DNA of 64,000 bases, from the NCBI GenBank assembly GCA_949752745.1, contig OX457025.1, positions 100,117,587-100,181,586 of the forward strand, read 5' to 3'. Position numbers and translations under genes: made by a program. Position 1 is the stretch's first letter. The number at the start of each line of letters is the position of its first letter. The notes under the pieces were generated by a model, which worked only from the letters and a program-made list of their open reading frames with translations, ran no database searches and had not been told where the DNA came from. The stretch is from Protula sp. h YS-2021. Taxonomy: Eukaryota > Annelida > Polychaeta > Sabellida > Serpulidae. Below are positions 47,076-56,175 of the stretch, piece by piece.

Positions 47076-47081
<6 letters not shown>
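46968..47081. repeat. Minisatellite of GGCGGCCATTCAAACG units
   Basis: About four 28-bp units (GGCGGCCATTCAAACGACCA...), directly followed by a ~32-bp T-run at 47082-47113. Confidence 0.85.
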
Positions 47082-47113
<32 letters not shown>

Positions 47114-47115
<2 letters not shown>

Positions 47116-47165
47116 CATTTCCCACACTCTCATGCATACACAAACATACTAACACCATAACATGA
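47114..47165 (+). repeat. Left terminal inverted repeat of the large Polinton
   Basis: About 52 bp matching 63717-63768 in reverse, with a few mismatches and a 4-nt gap. Similarity weakly continues inward to the purine element downstream of the RING gene hairpin. Confidence 0.75.
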
Positions 47166-47191
47166 TTAGCGCTTATTTCATATCAGTGGTG

Positions 47192-47207
47192 GGCTCTTAC
47201 AAGAGCC
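47192..47207 (-). terminator. Histone-type 3' stem-loop of the RING gene
   Basis: Minus strand GGCTCTTGTAAGAGCC: 6-bp stem, 4-nt loop, followed by CACC and, about 10 nt later, ATATGAAATAAGC. The canonical histone mRNA element is a 6-bp GG.../...CC stem with a 4-nt loop, ACC and a purine-rich downstream element. It lies 40 nt after the stop at 47248. No AATAAA is seen before it. Confidence 0.6.
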
Positions 47208-47247
47208 AGGAGATGTTAGTTTTTCTCCTCCTGCTGCCGGTCCCGGT

Positions 47248-47799
47248 TTAAAAGAATTCCACAATGTCCTGCACTGGCCTACTGCAATGTGTGAGCTGTT
47301 GCCCGTTGAACAAAAAGTGGTCCCCTCGCATGCCGCAGGTAAAGCACCTCACAGAGTAGCGGTCATTTAGCGCCAGCAGTTGAGTCCAGTGCGCCGCGCA
47401 GACCAGGCACATTTGATGGCCGCACTCAGACAGCACCCGGTCTGGGGAGATCATACACCCACATCCTGGGCAAATATCCAAGTCTTGCTGGAGGAAGAAT
47501 CTCCCCCAGGCCGGGTACTCTTCTTCTTCCATCCGCGAAGGTATTGACTCCCCTAGCATCATCGTTCTAAAGAACGCTTCATCATAGTGACCAGCCTCTA
47601 TATCTCTGAGCCTCTTTCCAATCGTGATTTGACGGTTGAACAGGACGGGCACGCACATGATGGATCCATGAACCGGGTCCGGCAGCAGTTGGTAAAAGAA
47701 AACTCTCTCCGGTGTTGTCGGTGGCGGAGCGACAGGGAGGTGCAGTTCCCTAACTACAGCAACCATGAGACTGTCATTTAACGCGAAAAGGCACTCCAT
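47248..47799 (-). CDS. RING-finger protein (183 aa), possible E3 ubiquitin ligase
   Basis: ATG at 47799. The C-terminal half carries CPGCGCMISPD, ECGHQMCLVCAAHW and RCFTC, a C3HC4-type RING pattern (C-x2-C...C-x-H-x2-C-x2-C...C-x2-C). The N-terminal ~100 residues match nothing I recognise and would choose the substrate. RING proteins usually recruit E2 enzymes to ubiquitinate targets; whether it does so here is inference. It is the outermost left gene, divergent from the Cys-rich gene at 48073 across a C-tract promoter region, with minus-strand TATATAAA at 47838-47845. The 3' end has a histone-type stem-loop. Confidence 0.75.
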   Translation of the reverse strand: MECLFALNDSLMVAVVRELHLPVAPPPTTPERVFFYQLLPDPVHGSIMCVPVLFNRQITIGKRLRDIEAGHYDEAFFRTMMLGESIPSRMEEEEYPAWGRFFLQQDLDICPGCGCMISPDRVLSECGHQMCLVCAAHWTQLLALNDRYSVRCFTCGMRGDHFLFNGQQLTHCSRPVQDIVEFF

Positions 47800-47837
47800 C
47801 TTGAGCTGGTTTGAGCCTAAACTGAAATGACCTCAGT

Positions 47838-48033
47838 TTATATACCCATCGACCCGGGTTCTCAATCTGAGGACCCCCCACTAGCCAGCATATACTGCCG
47901 ACCCCCCCCCCCCCTGGCCAGCATATACTTGCCGACCCCCCCCCCCCCCCTAGCCAGCATATACCTGCCGAACCCCCCCCCCCCGGCCAAGCTATAATGC
48001 GAGGATGGCTAATAGTATGTAGTAGTATATAAA
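47838..48033. promoter_or_regulatory. Divergent promoter region with C-tract repeats
   Basis: TATATAAA on the minus strand (47838-47845) and on the plus strand (48026-48033) face outward. Between them (47870-47995) is a ~37-bp repeat, CTAGCCAGCATATACTGCCG followed by a run of 7-16 C, in four copies. Confidence 0.65.
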
Positions 48034-48072
48034 TGAGGGTTGACCGCCTCATTTCCCAAACCAAGCAGCAAG

Positions 48073-48426
48073 ATGTCAACAAATCGTACAATCACAGTGA
48101 TGCGGAACGGAAGGGCAGTAACGTTAACGACAGAATGTTACAAGTGTTGGGTCTGGATAGAATATCCAGGACAACCACACAACTGCCCGGTGGATCACAA
48201 TGCACCACGTCATTACTGCTGCAAAACCTGCGGTGGTTTGCTATGGTATAAGTTCACTGCAAGATTGTATGGACAAGAGGAATGCACAGACTGCTGGTGG
48301 TGCGGTGCAACACTAAAAAACTTTGGCTACTATAACCGTCATCCGTTCAAGTGCTCGCGACGGCCGTTCTCCATGGAGCAGTTTTACAGATACCAGTGCG
48401 ACTGTGGCAATCCGACTTGTTGGTGA
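48073..48426 (+). CDS. Cys-rich zinc-binding protein (117 aa), unknown
   Basis: ATG at 48073, about 40 bp after a TATA box. Cysteine pairs occur as CYKC, CCKTC, CTDCWWC and CDCGNPTC with interspersed His, suggesting three or four zinc sites, rich in Trp and Tyr. The family is not recognised. The gene is compact, with an unbroken frame and a 3' histone-type hairpin 24 nt after the stop, which argues it is real. Confidence 0.6.
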   Translation: MSTNRTITVMRNGRAVTLTTECYKCWVWIEYPGQPHNCPVDHNAPRHYCCKTCGGLLWYKFTARLYGQEECTDCWWCGATLKNFGYYNRHPFKCSRRPFSMEQFYRYQCDCGNPTCW

Positions 48427-48450
48427 AGAGCCAGCTTACTAACATCTTTC

Positions 48451-48466
48451 GGCCCTTTTAAGGGCC
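48451..48466 (+). terminator. Histone-type 3' stem-loop of the Cys-rich gene
   Basis: GGCCCTTTTAAGGGCC followed by ACCC, then ATGAAATGAAC about 10 nt downstream (48477-48487). The stem, 4-nt loop and ACC match the histone mRNA consensus closely. The upstream ACTAACATCT is shared with the RING gene hairpin. Confidence 0.65.
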
Positions 48467-48513
48467 ACCCTCTGTTATGAAATGAACGCAAATTCTGCCT
48501 ATGTATGAGTGTG

Positions 48514-48521
48514 TATAAAAG
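48514..48521 (+). promoter_or_regulatory. TATA box of PolB
   Basis: TATAAAAG, about 70 bp before ATG 48585. Confidence 0.6.
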
Positions 48522-48584
48522 GGTGATGTATGAGATTACATTTCAGCATTTCAGTTTCAGCAGTTGACGGAACAACAACCAGCT

Positions 48585-51500
48585 ATGATGAAAAGTGAAG
48601 AGCATGGGAAAGGAGCAAAGAGACAAAGGATGGAAGAAGATGACATTTGGCCATACGGTCAAGTTCAGTGTATGGAATGCAATGTGAAATTTCCATCTAT
48701 GGATACTTATGAGACACATACATGCAGTAAAGCTGAGATGAAAGGAGCAAAGAGACAAAAGATGGATGAAGATGAAATTTGGCCATACGGACAAGTTCAG
48801 TGTATGGAATGCAATGTGAAATTTCCATCTATGGATACTTATTAGACACATACATGCAGTAAAGCTGAGATGAAAGGAGCAAAGAGACAAAAGATGGATG
48901 AAGATGAAATTTGGCCATACGGACAAGTTCAGTGTATGGAATGCAATGTAAAATTTCCATCTATGGATACTTATGAGACACATGCATGCATACCAGCTGA
49001 GATGGACAATGTGCCTCATGAAGAACATGTTTCACAGAAACCAAAAACAGGACAAGTAGGGAGAGGTAGAAGTGTTAGTCTTGGTGAAAACGCGCAGGAA
49101 AAACGGTTTGAATCTGAGGATGGATCAGATTTACTGCTTGAAATGCGACAGCAAGAGAACCGTATCAAGACACATTTGTTGGAGACCTTAAACCATGGAA
49201 TGAAATGGTACATTGTCGTACACGCACGTTTCAAGAAACTAACAGCAAATGATGAAGGTGTTATGGTAGAACAAGTGGATAATGCATTTATCAGCAGTCC
49301 AACATATGCAGCATACAATCCAGCAGATATTGAGCAGGACCTGCCAGAAGCCTATAAAGAATTATTTACCAAGTTTGACGAACATGAGCGACAAGGCTCT
49401 GGCTGGGTATTGGATAACATACTGTACATTGAAGTACATACAGCTACGTTGATGCCTCTAGAAGCGAGTAGTTTTATTCCACTACCGAAGAAAGTGAAGA
49501 AAACAATGGGTGTGATAAACATTAAGAATGATGATAACAAGTGTTTCTTATGGTCAGTATTGGCTTACCTTCACCCTCATGACGACAACCCAAATCGCGT
49601 GAATCATTACAAACCATTTGAGAAGGAATTAAAGGTAGAGGGTATGACATTTCCGACACCAATTACGGATATTCCAAAGTTTGAAAAGGAGAACGATGTA
49701 GCCATCAACGTGTTTGGATATGAACAAGATGTAGTTGTTCCAATACAACTTAGTCGAAACGTCAGTGTTAGAGAAATCAACTTACTTCTGATTAGCAATG
49801 ACAAGACGAGGCATTACTGCCTCATCAAGAATTTTAGCAGACTTATGTGTTATCGATCAAAGCATAAGGCTGCATATTTTTATTGTTTCAACTGTCTTCA
49901 CGGGTTTGTACGACAAGAGCTTTTAGATAAACATCGTGAAGTGTGTGACAAGAATGGAGCACAACGTTTATCATTTCCCAAGGAACCCTTCATCAAGTTC
50001 AAGAATGTGGCTAAACAACAGCGAGCACCTTTTGTGATTTATGCCGACTTTGAGTGTTTCACGCAAAAGCATGAAGAAGGAGACAAGTATCAACATCATC
50101 GTCCAAACAGCTTTGCCTATGTGGTTGTGAGCCAGTACAACACACGTGCACCAGTCGTGTATCGAGGAGACAATGCTGTGAAAGTCTTTTTAGACCATAT
50201 GGTGAATGAACGTGATCGTATTGTACGTGGTTTAGAGCGGCCAAAGGAAATGGTGATGACTCGTGAAGACAAAGAGAATTTCAAGAACGCTGTTGATTGC
50301 TACATTTGTCATGAACCTCTAGGAGCAGATCGTGTGAGAGATCATGACCACATCAATGGCAAATATCGTGGAGCAGCACACAATGAATGCAACTTACAAT
50401 TCCGACTTAGAAAAGATCAGCAAGGGGATAAAGATTCTTTTATCATTCCCGTATTTTTCCACAATTTGCGAGGCTATGACAGTCACCTGATCATGGAGGA
50501 AATTGGGAAATTCAAAGGTGAAACGATTACAGTCATTCCCAACACCATTGAGAAATATATTGCATTCACCATGAGCAATCTGAAATTTACAGACAGCTTT
50601 CAGTTCATGAGTACCTCTCTACAGAAGTTGGTATCCAACCTTGCAGCAGAAGGGAAAGATAACTTCTACAACATGACCTCTCACATTCACGATAGTGACC
50701 AACAAGATTTGCTGCTGAGAAAGGGAGTGTACCCCTATGATTACGTGGACGAACCATCCAAGTTTGCTGAAACACAGCTACCATCAAAGGATAAGTTTTA
50801 TAGTCAGCTTAGCGAAGAGGACATTAGCGATGAGGATTATGCGCATGCACAGAAGGTGTGGGATACATGCAACTGTACCACATTTGGTGAATACCACGAC
50901 CTGTACCTGAAATCAGATGTGCTATTACTAGCTGACGTGTTTGAAAATTTTCGTCAAGTGTGCCTCAACACGTATGAATTGGATCCTGCTCACTACTATA
51001 CAGCACCAGGACTGTCGTGGGATGCAATGTTGAAAGTGACAAAGGTGAAGTTGGAATTGATCAATGACATTGACATGTACCAAATGGTTGAGCAAGGGAT
51101 ACGTGGAGGAATATCTGTGATCACACACAAGTATGCGAAAGCAAATAATCCCTACGTATCAGATTACAATTCTGAGATACCAAACAACTATCTGATGTAC
51201 CTCGACGCAAACAACTTGTATGGCTGGGCCATGTCACAAAGCATGCCACAAAGAGGATTTATGTGGGTGAGTGAGCCAGAATCCCTCGACTTCATGGATG
51301 TAGCTGAAGATGATGACATTGGATTCATTTTGGAAGTGGATTTAGAATACCCACATTCAATCCATGATCATCATAATCACTACCCAGTGGCTCCAGAACG
51401 GAAATGTGTCAAAGTTGAAGAATTGTCAGAGTACAGTCAGAAGCTGCGGAAAGACCTGAACATGAAAGACAAACCTAGTGAAAAGCTCACTCCTAACTTG

Positions 51501-52451
51501 TCTGACAAGAAGAAATATGTACTTCATTACAGGAATTTACAACAGTACGTCTCATTCGGGTTGACAGTCACCAAAGTACATCGCGCCATCATGTTTGAAC
51601 AGAGCAAATGGTTGGCAAAATACATTACCTTGAACACGGAAAAGAGAAAATTGGCTAAGAACCCATTTGAGAAAGACTTCTTCAAACTGATGAACAACTC
51701 AGTGTTTGGCAAAACCATGGAAAATGTGAGAAAGCGAATCAATGTTGAACTTGTTCACAAGGAAAAGCGGTTCAAGAAACTTGTGGCTAAACCTTCTTTC
51801 CACAAATTCAAAATTTTCAATGAAGATTTGACTGCTGTACATTTGCGCAAAGTGGATTTGCTTCTGGATAAACCCATTCAAGTTGGCTTCACCATTCTTG
51901 ACCTCAGCAAAGTGCTTATGTTCACCTTTCATTACAACTACATCATGGTCAAGTATCCCAATGCCAAGTTGTTGTTCAGCGACACCGACAGTCTATGTTA
52001 CGACATAGAAACGGAAGATATCTACAAGGATATGCAGCAAGATGCTGACCTGTTTGACACAAGTGACTATCCGCCAGATCACTTCCTACATTCCAACGTG
52101 AACAAATAAATGCTTGGGAAAATGAAAGATGAGACGGCAGGCATCCCTATTGAAGAGTTTATTGGACTCAGACCGAAAATGTACAGTTTATTGTGTGGCG
52201 GGAAAGAAAAACATACAGCTAAAGGCATCACTCGAGCTTGTCAAAGACGTATTAAACATGCGCAGTATAGAGACAGTTTGTTCAACCAAACTCAAACGAT
52301 GGCTACAGGACACATTATTCGAAGTCATAGTCACCAGCTTTTCTCGGAGAAGTTGAGGAAAGTAGCCCTCTCCCCATATGATGACAAGCGATATGTGCTA
52401 AATGATGGCTATTCCACTTTAGCGTATGGACATTACAAGGCTGTGGTATAA
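48585..52451 (+). pseudogene. Polinton protein-primed DNA polymerase B with two in-frame stops
   Basis: The N-terminus is three 43-codon repeats, each with a C-x2-C...H-x-C knuckle (QCMECNVKFPSMDTYETHTC). Then come a cysteine-protease-like region (NDDNKCFLWSVLAYLHP, ~49,540), Exo I (YADFECF, ~50,043), an HNH/endonuclease VII-like insertion (CYICHEP then RDHDHINGKYRGAAHNEC, 50,298-50,393), Exo II (HNLRGYDSH), Exo III (LKSDVLLLADVF) and polymerase motifs A (YLDANNLYGWAM, ~51,198), B (KLMNNSVFGKTM, ~51,690) and C (FSDTDSLCYD, ~51,977). It replicates the element by protein priming. TAG at 48843-48845 ends repeat 2 where its siblings have a Glu codon, and TAA at 52107-52109 cuts off the last 114 codons (thumb region). 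All catalytic residues remain in the central 1,079-codon frame. Confidence 0.9.
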
Positions 52452-52454
52452 AAG
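52447..52454 (+). promoter_or_regulatory. TATA box of the first PC4-like gene, overlapping the PolB stop
   Basis: TATAAAAG; the PolB TAA stop (52449-52451) lies inside it. ATG 52510 follows about 60 bp later. Confidence 0.6.
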
Positions 52455-52509
52455 AGGGGAGGTCCTCCAACGGAAGAGTTATTTGAGGTGGGAACATTGA
52501 AGCGTTAAC

Positions 52510-52866
52510 ATGGAACGTGAAAGTCGTAAGAGATCTACAACTGATATGGATACTCTTGCAGATGCAGTTAAAGACTTAAAAGTGAAAAATCCTACCACTA
52601 CCATCAAGAAATTGAAAGTGGAGACGGCACCAACACCACAGTCGTGGGATTGAATGCTTTCTCTAGGAAATGGAAAGTATATCAAGATTATGAAACAAAG
52701 CAATGAAGGCGTGGTAAACATTCGCAAGTACCTGAGAGATGAGGGGACTGGAAAAAACCGCCCAACGAAAAAGGGAATTTTGCTGACAATACCTGAATGG
52801 AAAATGCTGAAGAAGCAAGTGAAAGAAGTGGATAAAAGGCTTCGCAGACAAGAAGACAGCTCATAA
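52510..52866 (+). pseudogene. PC4/Sub1-like ssDNA-binding protein with in-frame TGA
   Basis: ATG at 52510 begins a 47-codon charged N-terminus, then TGA at 52651-52653, then the same frame continues with YIKIMKQSNEGVVNIRKYL and PTKKGILLTIPEWKMLKKQV. This is the PC4 strand pattern with the KKGILL...W helix boundary and is closely related to the protein at 41593-41946. An ATG directly after the TGA could still start the PC4 core. It probably binds ssDNA during replication or activates late genes; that is inference from the family. Confidence 0.7.
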
Positions 52867-52878
52867 CAAGGTAAAAAC

Positions 52879-53250
52879 ATGAATGCACTCATGCTGAACG
52901 GTGGTGCTTACCTTACTGTAAATGATAGGAATGAAGTGATACTAGATTCTCAGAGAAGTTATCATCGGTTTAAACCTGAAGTGTGGAAAGACTTTAAAAA
53001 CATACCACTTGAACCTGGGTTTAAACGTAGACTTGAAAATAAAGTGGAAGTGACGGTGGCTGAATATGATTCTAACATACGTGTAGAAATCTGTAGAAAT
53101 CTTTTACAGGATTATCCAGAGGATTATAAGGGAGTTGTGCCAGATACACCATATACAGATTTGATCCTCTTTGATATCAAGAACTGGCGCGCAGTCTTAC
53201 GATTCCTAGAAGTGATACAACATCCACTCTTCACCATCTTGCGAGCATAA
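52879..53250 (+). CDS. PC4-like protein 2 (123 aa)
   Basis: ATG at 52879, 12 bp after the previous stop. It keeps the PC4-like pattern in divergent form: RLENKVEVTVAEYDSNIRVE then YTDLILFDIKNWRAVLRFL. The 3' end repeats CAGACAAG-AGACAGCTCATA from the end of the preceding gene, a scar of tandem duplication. Assignment rests on pattern and neighbours, not on strong identity. Confidence 0.55.
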   Translation: MNALMLNGGAYLTVNDRNEVILDSQRSYHRFKPEVWKDFKNIPLEPGFKRRLENKVEVTVAEYDSNIRVEICRNLLQDYPEDYKGVVPDTPYTDLILFDIKNWRAVLRFLEVIQHPLFTILRA

Positions 53251-53305
53251 AAAACGTCTTTGCAGACAAGGAGACAGCTCATAGTTCATCTGACTGTTGA
53301 ACGAG

Positions 53306-53647
53306 ATGGAAGACTTTTTATCGGAATATGAACCCATTACGCATGGATTCTCATATCTGAGAAACGTATATGATGACATCGTGCTAAAACATTTTGGAAA
53401 GTATATCATTCTATCAACTGACGAACAATCTGTGTTGAAAGACCATCTAGAGAAGCTGAGGATACCTGGCTTTCTCCTGAAACTCTCAGAGGATTTAGAA
53501 GTGCGTGTGACCGAGAACTGCTTAGACGTGTTTGTACGATTTCGCCAATATGACGAGCTTACAGAATGCTACGACTACATCACCCTCAACACAGTGGAAT
53601 GGCACGCTCTGTTACAAGCATTGGATTGGAAAGAACCTGACGCTTGA
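53306..53647 (+). CDS. PC4-like protein 3 (113 aa)
   Basis: ATG at 53306. The C-terminal half reads LEVRVTENCLDVFVRF and YDYITLNTVEWHALLQAL, the same strand-strand-...-L-x-W-helix pattern as its neighbours. The end overlaps in another frame with the next gene; a frameshift joining the two into a two-domain protein like that at 60615-61235 is possible. Confidence 0.5.
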   Translation: MEDFLSEYEPITHGFSYLRNVYDDIVLKHFGKYIILSTDEQSVLKDHLEKLRIPGFLLKLSEDLEVRVTENCLDVFVRFRQYDELTECYDYITLNTVEWHALLQALDWKEPDA

Positions 53648-53672
53648 ATTCAAAGAGGAAGGAGTGCAACTC

Positions 53673-53930
53673 ATGCGAGGCACCAAGTCCATTGAACTGA
53701 CGCATCCCATGTGTGTTATGGTGATGGACATTGACATGAATGATCATGGATATGAACTGAAACTGTCTGAACACAAAGATGTTAAAATAATAAAGTTTGG
53801 TAATGGACAGTGTTATGCTAGTTTTCATAGCATTTACAAACGTGAATGTAATGTCTATGATACATCTATTAATTTAGATTGGTATGAATGGCATGTGTTT
53901 ATCGATGTATTGAATGTATTTGTAAAATAA
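53673..53930 (+). CDS. PC4-like protein 4 (85 aa) or second domain of the preceding gene
   Basis: ATG at 53673, but the frame is open back to 53532 inside the preceding gene. It contains DVKIIKFGNGQCYASFHSIY and SINLDWYEWHVFIDVL. The TAA stop overlaps an AATAAA signal (53926-53931). Confidence 0.45.
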   Translation: MRGTKSIELTHPMCVMVMDIDMNDHGYELKLSEHKDVKIIKFGNGQCYASFHSIYKRECNVYDTSINLDWYEWHVFIDVLNVFVK

Positions 53931-54014
53931 AAGCTTAATGTGAAATAATTGTTAAAATGTAAATAATGTATAACACAATAAAAAAGAATGTTGTATAAAA
54001 CTGTCTTGTTTATT
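53926..54014. terminator. Convergent polyadenylation signals between the two arms
   Basis: Plus-strand AATAAA at 53926-53931 and again near 53978; minus-strand AATAAA at 54009-54014 for the leftward block. Ordinary poly(A) signals are used here, unlike the hairpins at the element ends. Confidence 0.6.
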
Positions 54015-54080
54015 TACAATATTCATAATACAATTCACAATTACCAACAACTTAACTAATACAACTTAACTAATACAACA

Positions 54081-54518
54081 TCAATAAAATAATGGTTTAT
54101 ACTGTCTATATACAAAATCCTTTACAACAAAATCACCATCACTTCTTCTTAATACATCAATGATTTCAAAAGGACTATGTCCTCGAGCTCTTTGAATTAT
54201 ATAATATATACAATAAAATCCACATGTAGAGGATATTGGTGTTTGTAATGGAACTGAATTATAAATGAAATTAAACTTTAAAAACTTATTCAAACGACTG
54301 TCTATAGGTAAAAGTCCATAAGAGTCAAAATATTCTGCAGGGTCTTCGTCATAATATACTGCCACCCAATGCTCTCCTGGCTCATCATGATCGTCTGTGT
54401 TGATGACATAGGCACCGCGTTGTAAAGATGGTAACTGGTCCATGGCAAACACACCTTGAAACAAGTCTTTTGTCGTGGCATCATGGGATAGGATGGCTTC
54501 TATCTGCTTCGTGTTCAT
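54081..54518 (-). CDS. Adenain-like cysteine protease (PRO, 145 aa)
   Basis: ATG at 54518 overlaps the MCP stop (ATGA). The catalytic layout of the adenovirus/Ulp1-type protease is visible: His in GEHWVAVYY (~residue 49), Asp in EYFDSYG, Gln in LQTPISSTCGFYC and the nucleophile Cys in the same motif. It should mature capsid and core proteins; a candidate site, MFGG followed by G, exists in the PX-like protein. The shorter length than adenain (~200 aa) is normal for Polintons. Confidence 0.85.
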   Translation of the reverse strand: MNTKQIEAILSHDATTKDLFQGVFAMDQLPSLQRGAYVINTDDHDEPGEHWVAVYYDEDPAEYFDSYGLLPIDSRLNKFLKFNFIYNSVPLQTPISSTCGFYCIYYIIQRARGHSPFEIIDVLRRSDGDFVVKDFVYRQYKPLFY

Positions 54519-55816
54519 GACTGGTAGTCGAATTGAATGCTACGATTTGCACTTATTTCAACAATGTTATCAAATTCAGCATACACTATAACATTGACTG
54601 TATTTTGCAAGGCACCAGCAAAATTCATTTCTAGTCTCAAATTCCCATGTTTGATAAGGGCATAATGATCAGCACCATCATAATCAGGTGTTAAGTCAAA
54701 AGAAAACAACGAATAACCTCTAGGCAAATCTTCCCGTTTTATAATGGAACTTTTCTCGCCATCCAATCTATCAAAAGATTTGTAAAGAGTTTCAAAAGCA
54801 TCAAGATATTTGCCTTGATTTATATCAAGCTTGAGAGGTTTGGATAGGACTGGTTCACCATCAGAGTAAAGCTGCATAAAGTTAAGATTAAAATGTTCAA
54901 AATTGTATGGATTTCTCAATACTGTTCCAGCAAAAGATTGAAATCCAGTTGGAATAGCTAAAACTTTACATTCTTTTCTATTAACAATAAACTTAGCAGG
55001 ACTTTTCATCAATGCATCTGCATGTCCCAACTGAATACCTGGACTAAGCCTCACTTTGCGAATGGTTAAAAACGCTTCTCTCACTTCTACTTTAAAACCA
55101 TTATTTGCAGCCATTAATACATATCCATCTTTTTGTCTATGTAAACGTAATTTCATACTAACACCATTGGGAAGATAACGATCCTGCTCAAACAAATCTA
55201 CCCTTAAACCACCTGTAAGCGCAAACTCACGGCTTAGACGTGTATACAAATAGCGATTATGTAAACCATTATTTCCTGTTTCAGCTATATCACCACCTTC
55301 AATATTTACATGAAAACCTGATACATATCTTTCATGATTAGGTCTTTTCACCTCATAAGTATTCATTGACCCGGCAGTATCTTTAAAGATGAGACGCATA
55401 GAGCGCTCAGAATGGAGACTTTCTTCCGAGTCATGAATGAGATGAGATATGATGCTGGTATAACCATGGGTATTGTTACTATGTGATATCAAACGATCAT
55501 TTAGAAATAATTCAATATTGGACCATAGCCCATTAAACAAATCATTGATACATGACACGTTATCATCTACACCACACAGTGTTCCATCAGCCTTGACAAT
55601 GCGACATACAATATGGAGTTTACTGTTCTTTAAATCTAGATATTCTTCTGTACTCGCAGGAATGTAGAATTCTATTGGAGCACCCTCTCTAATGGTAGTC
55701 ATTGGTTGATAGTCTACATTATAACTTTTTTCTACAGCAGTTTGCGTTGGTGGTATGTGAAACCATTCTAATGGAGAAAGGCTACATTCACAAGAATGAT
55801 TATGAATTAAAGACAT
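54515..55816 (-). CDS. Major capsid protein, double jelly-roll (hexon-like, 433 aa)
   Basis: ATG at 55816. The length, position between the PX-like and PRO genes, and start (SPLEWFHIPPTQTAVEKSY, IEFYIPASTEEYLDL) match the invertebrate Polinton/adintovirus hexon group that databases often label F54H12.2-like. Beta-rich sequence with no membrane segments. Trimers of such proteins form pseudo-hexameric capsomers. Complete, no stops. It overlaps the PX-like gene by 10 nt and PRO by 4 nt. Confidence 0.75.
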   Translation of the reverse strand: MSLIHNHSCECSLSPLEWFHIPPTQTAVEKSYNVDYQPMTTIREGAPIEFYIPASTEEYLDLKNSKLHIVCRIVKADGTLCGVDDNVSCINDLFNGLWSNIELFLNDRLISHSNNTHGYTSIISHLIHDSEESLHSERSMRLIFKDTAGSMNTYEVKRPNHERYVSGFHVNIEGGDIAETGNNGLHNRYLYTRLSREFALTGGLRVDLFEQDRYLPNGVSMKLRLHRQKDGYVLMAANNGFKVEVREAFLTIRKVRLSPGIQLGHADALMKSPAKFIVNRKECKVLAIPTGFQSFAGTVLRNPYNFEHFNLNFMQLYSDGEPVLSKPLKLDINQGKYLDAFETLYKSFDRLDGEKSSIIKREDLPRGYSLFSFDLTPDYDGADHYALIKHGNLRLEMNFAGALQNTVNVIVYAEFDNIVEISANRSIQFDYQS

Positions 55817-56175
55817 GATTCAAAAATATCTTTCTTATGTTTTTTTGATGTTATCCGTTTAGCTGCCTTTCGCCTTCTGACACGTTTTGCTCGTTTCGGT
55901 CTCTTTTGTCCTCGTAACCCACCACCAAACATACGTTGTGCTACTCGACCTGTAACATCTTTCGCGATATCTTTTGCAGCCCTTTTAAGATGTGGTGCAA
56001 CGATTTTAGCCCCTGTCTTAAGCAGTGGAATAGCTTTTCGAGCCAATGATCCCAGTATTGAACCAATACCATCTCCATATTGTATTCGCGCTCCTTTAAA
56101 TCCTGGTAATTCTCCACCCACTTGACGAAGAAAATGGTTGCGATATATAGATGGATTGTGTGTGTATGCTTTCAT
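55807..56175 (-). CDS. PX-like core/minor virion protein (122 aa)
   Basis: ATG at 56175 overlaps the penton stop (ATGA). The middle is an amphipathic helix region (ILGSLARKAIPLLKTGAKIV) and the end is Arg/Lys-rich (KRPKRAKRVRRRKAAKR), resembling adenovirus pX/mu or pVI-type proteins. MFGG-G near residue 85 fits the adenain rule (M/I/L)-x-G-G/x. Likely DNA condensation or membrane lysis; inference. Confidence 0.7.
   Translation of the reverse strand: MKAYTHNPSIYRNHFLRQVGGELPGFKGARIQYGDGIGSILGSLARKAIPLLKTGAKIVAPHLKRAAKDIAKDVTGRVAQRMFGGGLRGQKRPKRAKRVRRRKAAKRITSKKHKKDIFESCL

Noticed and set aside
48543..49028. Minus-strand 161-codon repetitive ORF
   Set aside because: Antisense shadow of the triplicated PolB zinc-knuckle repeats.
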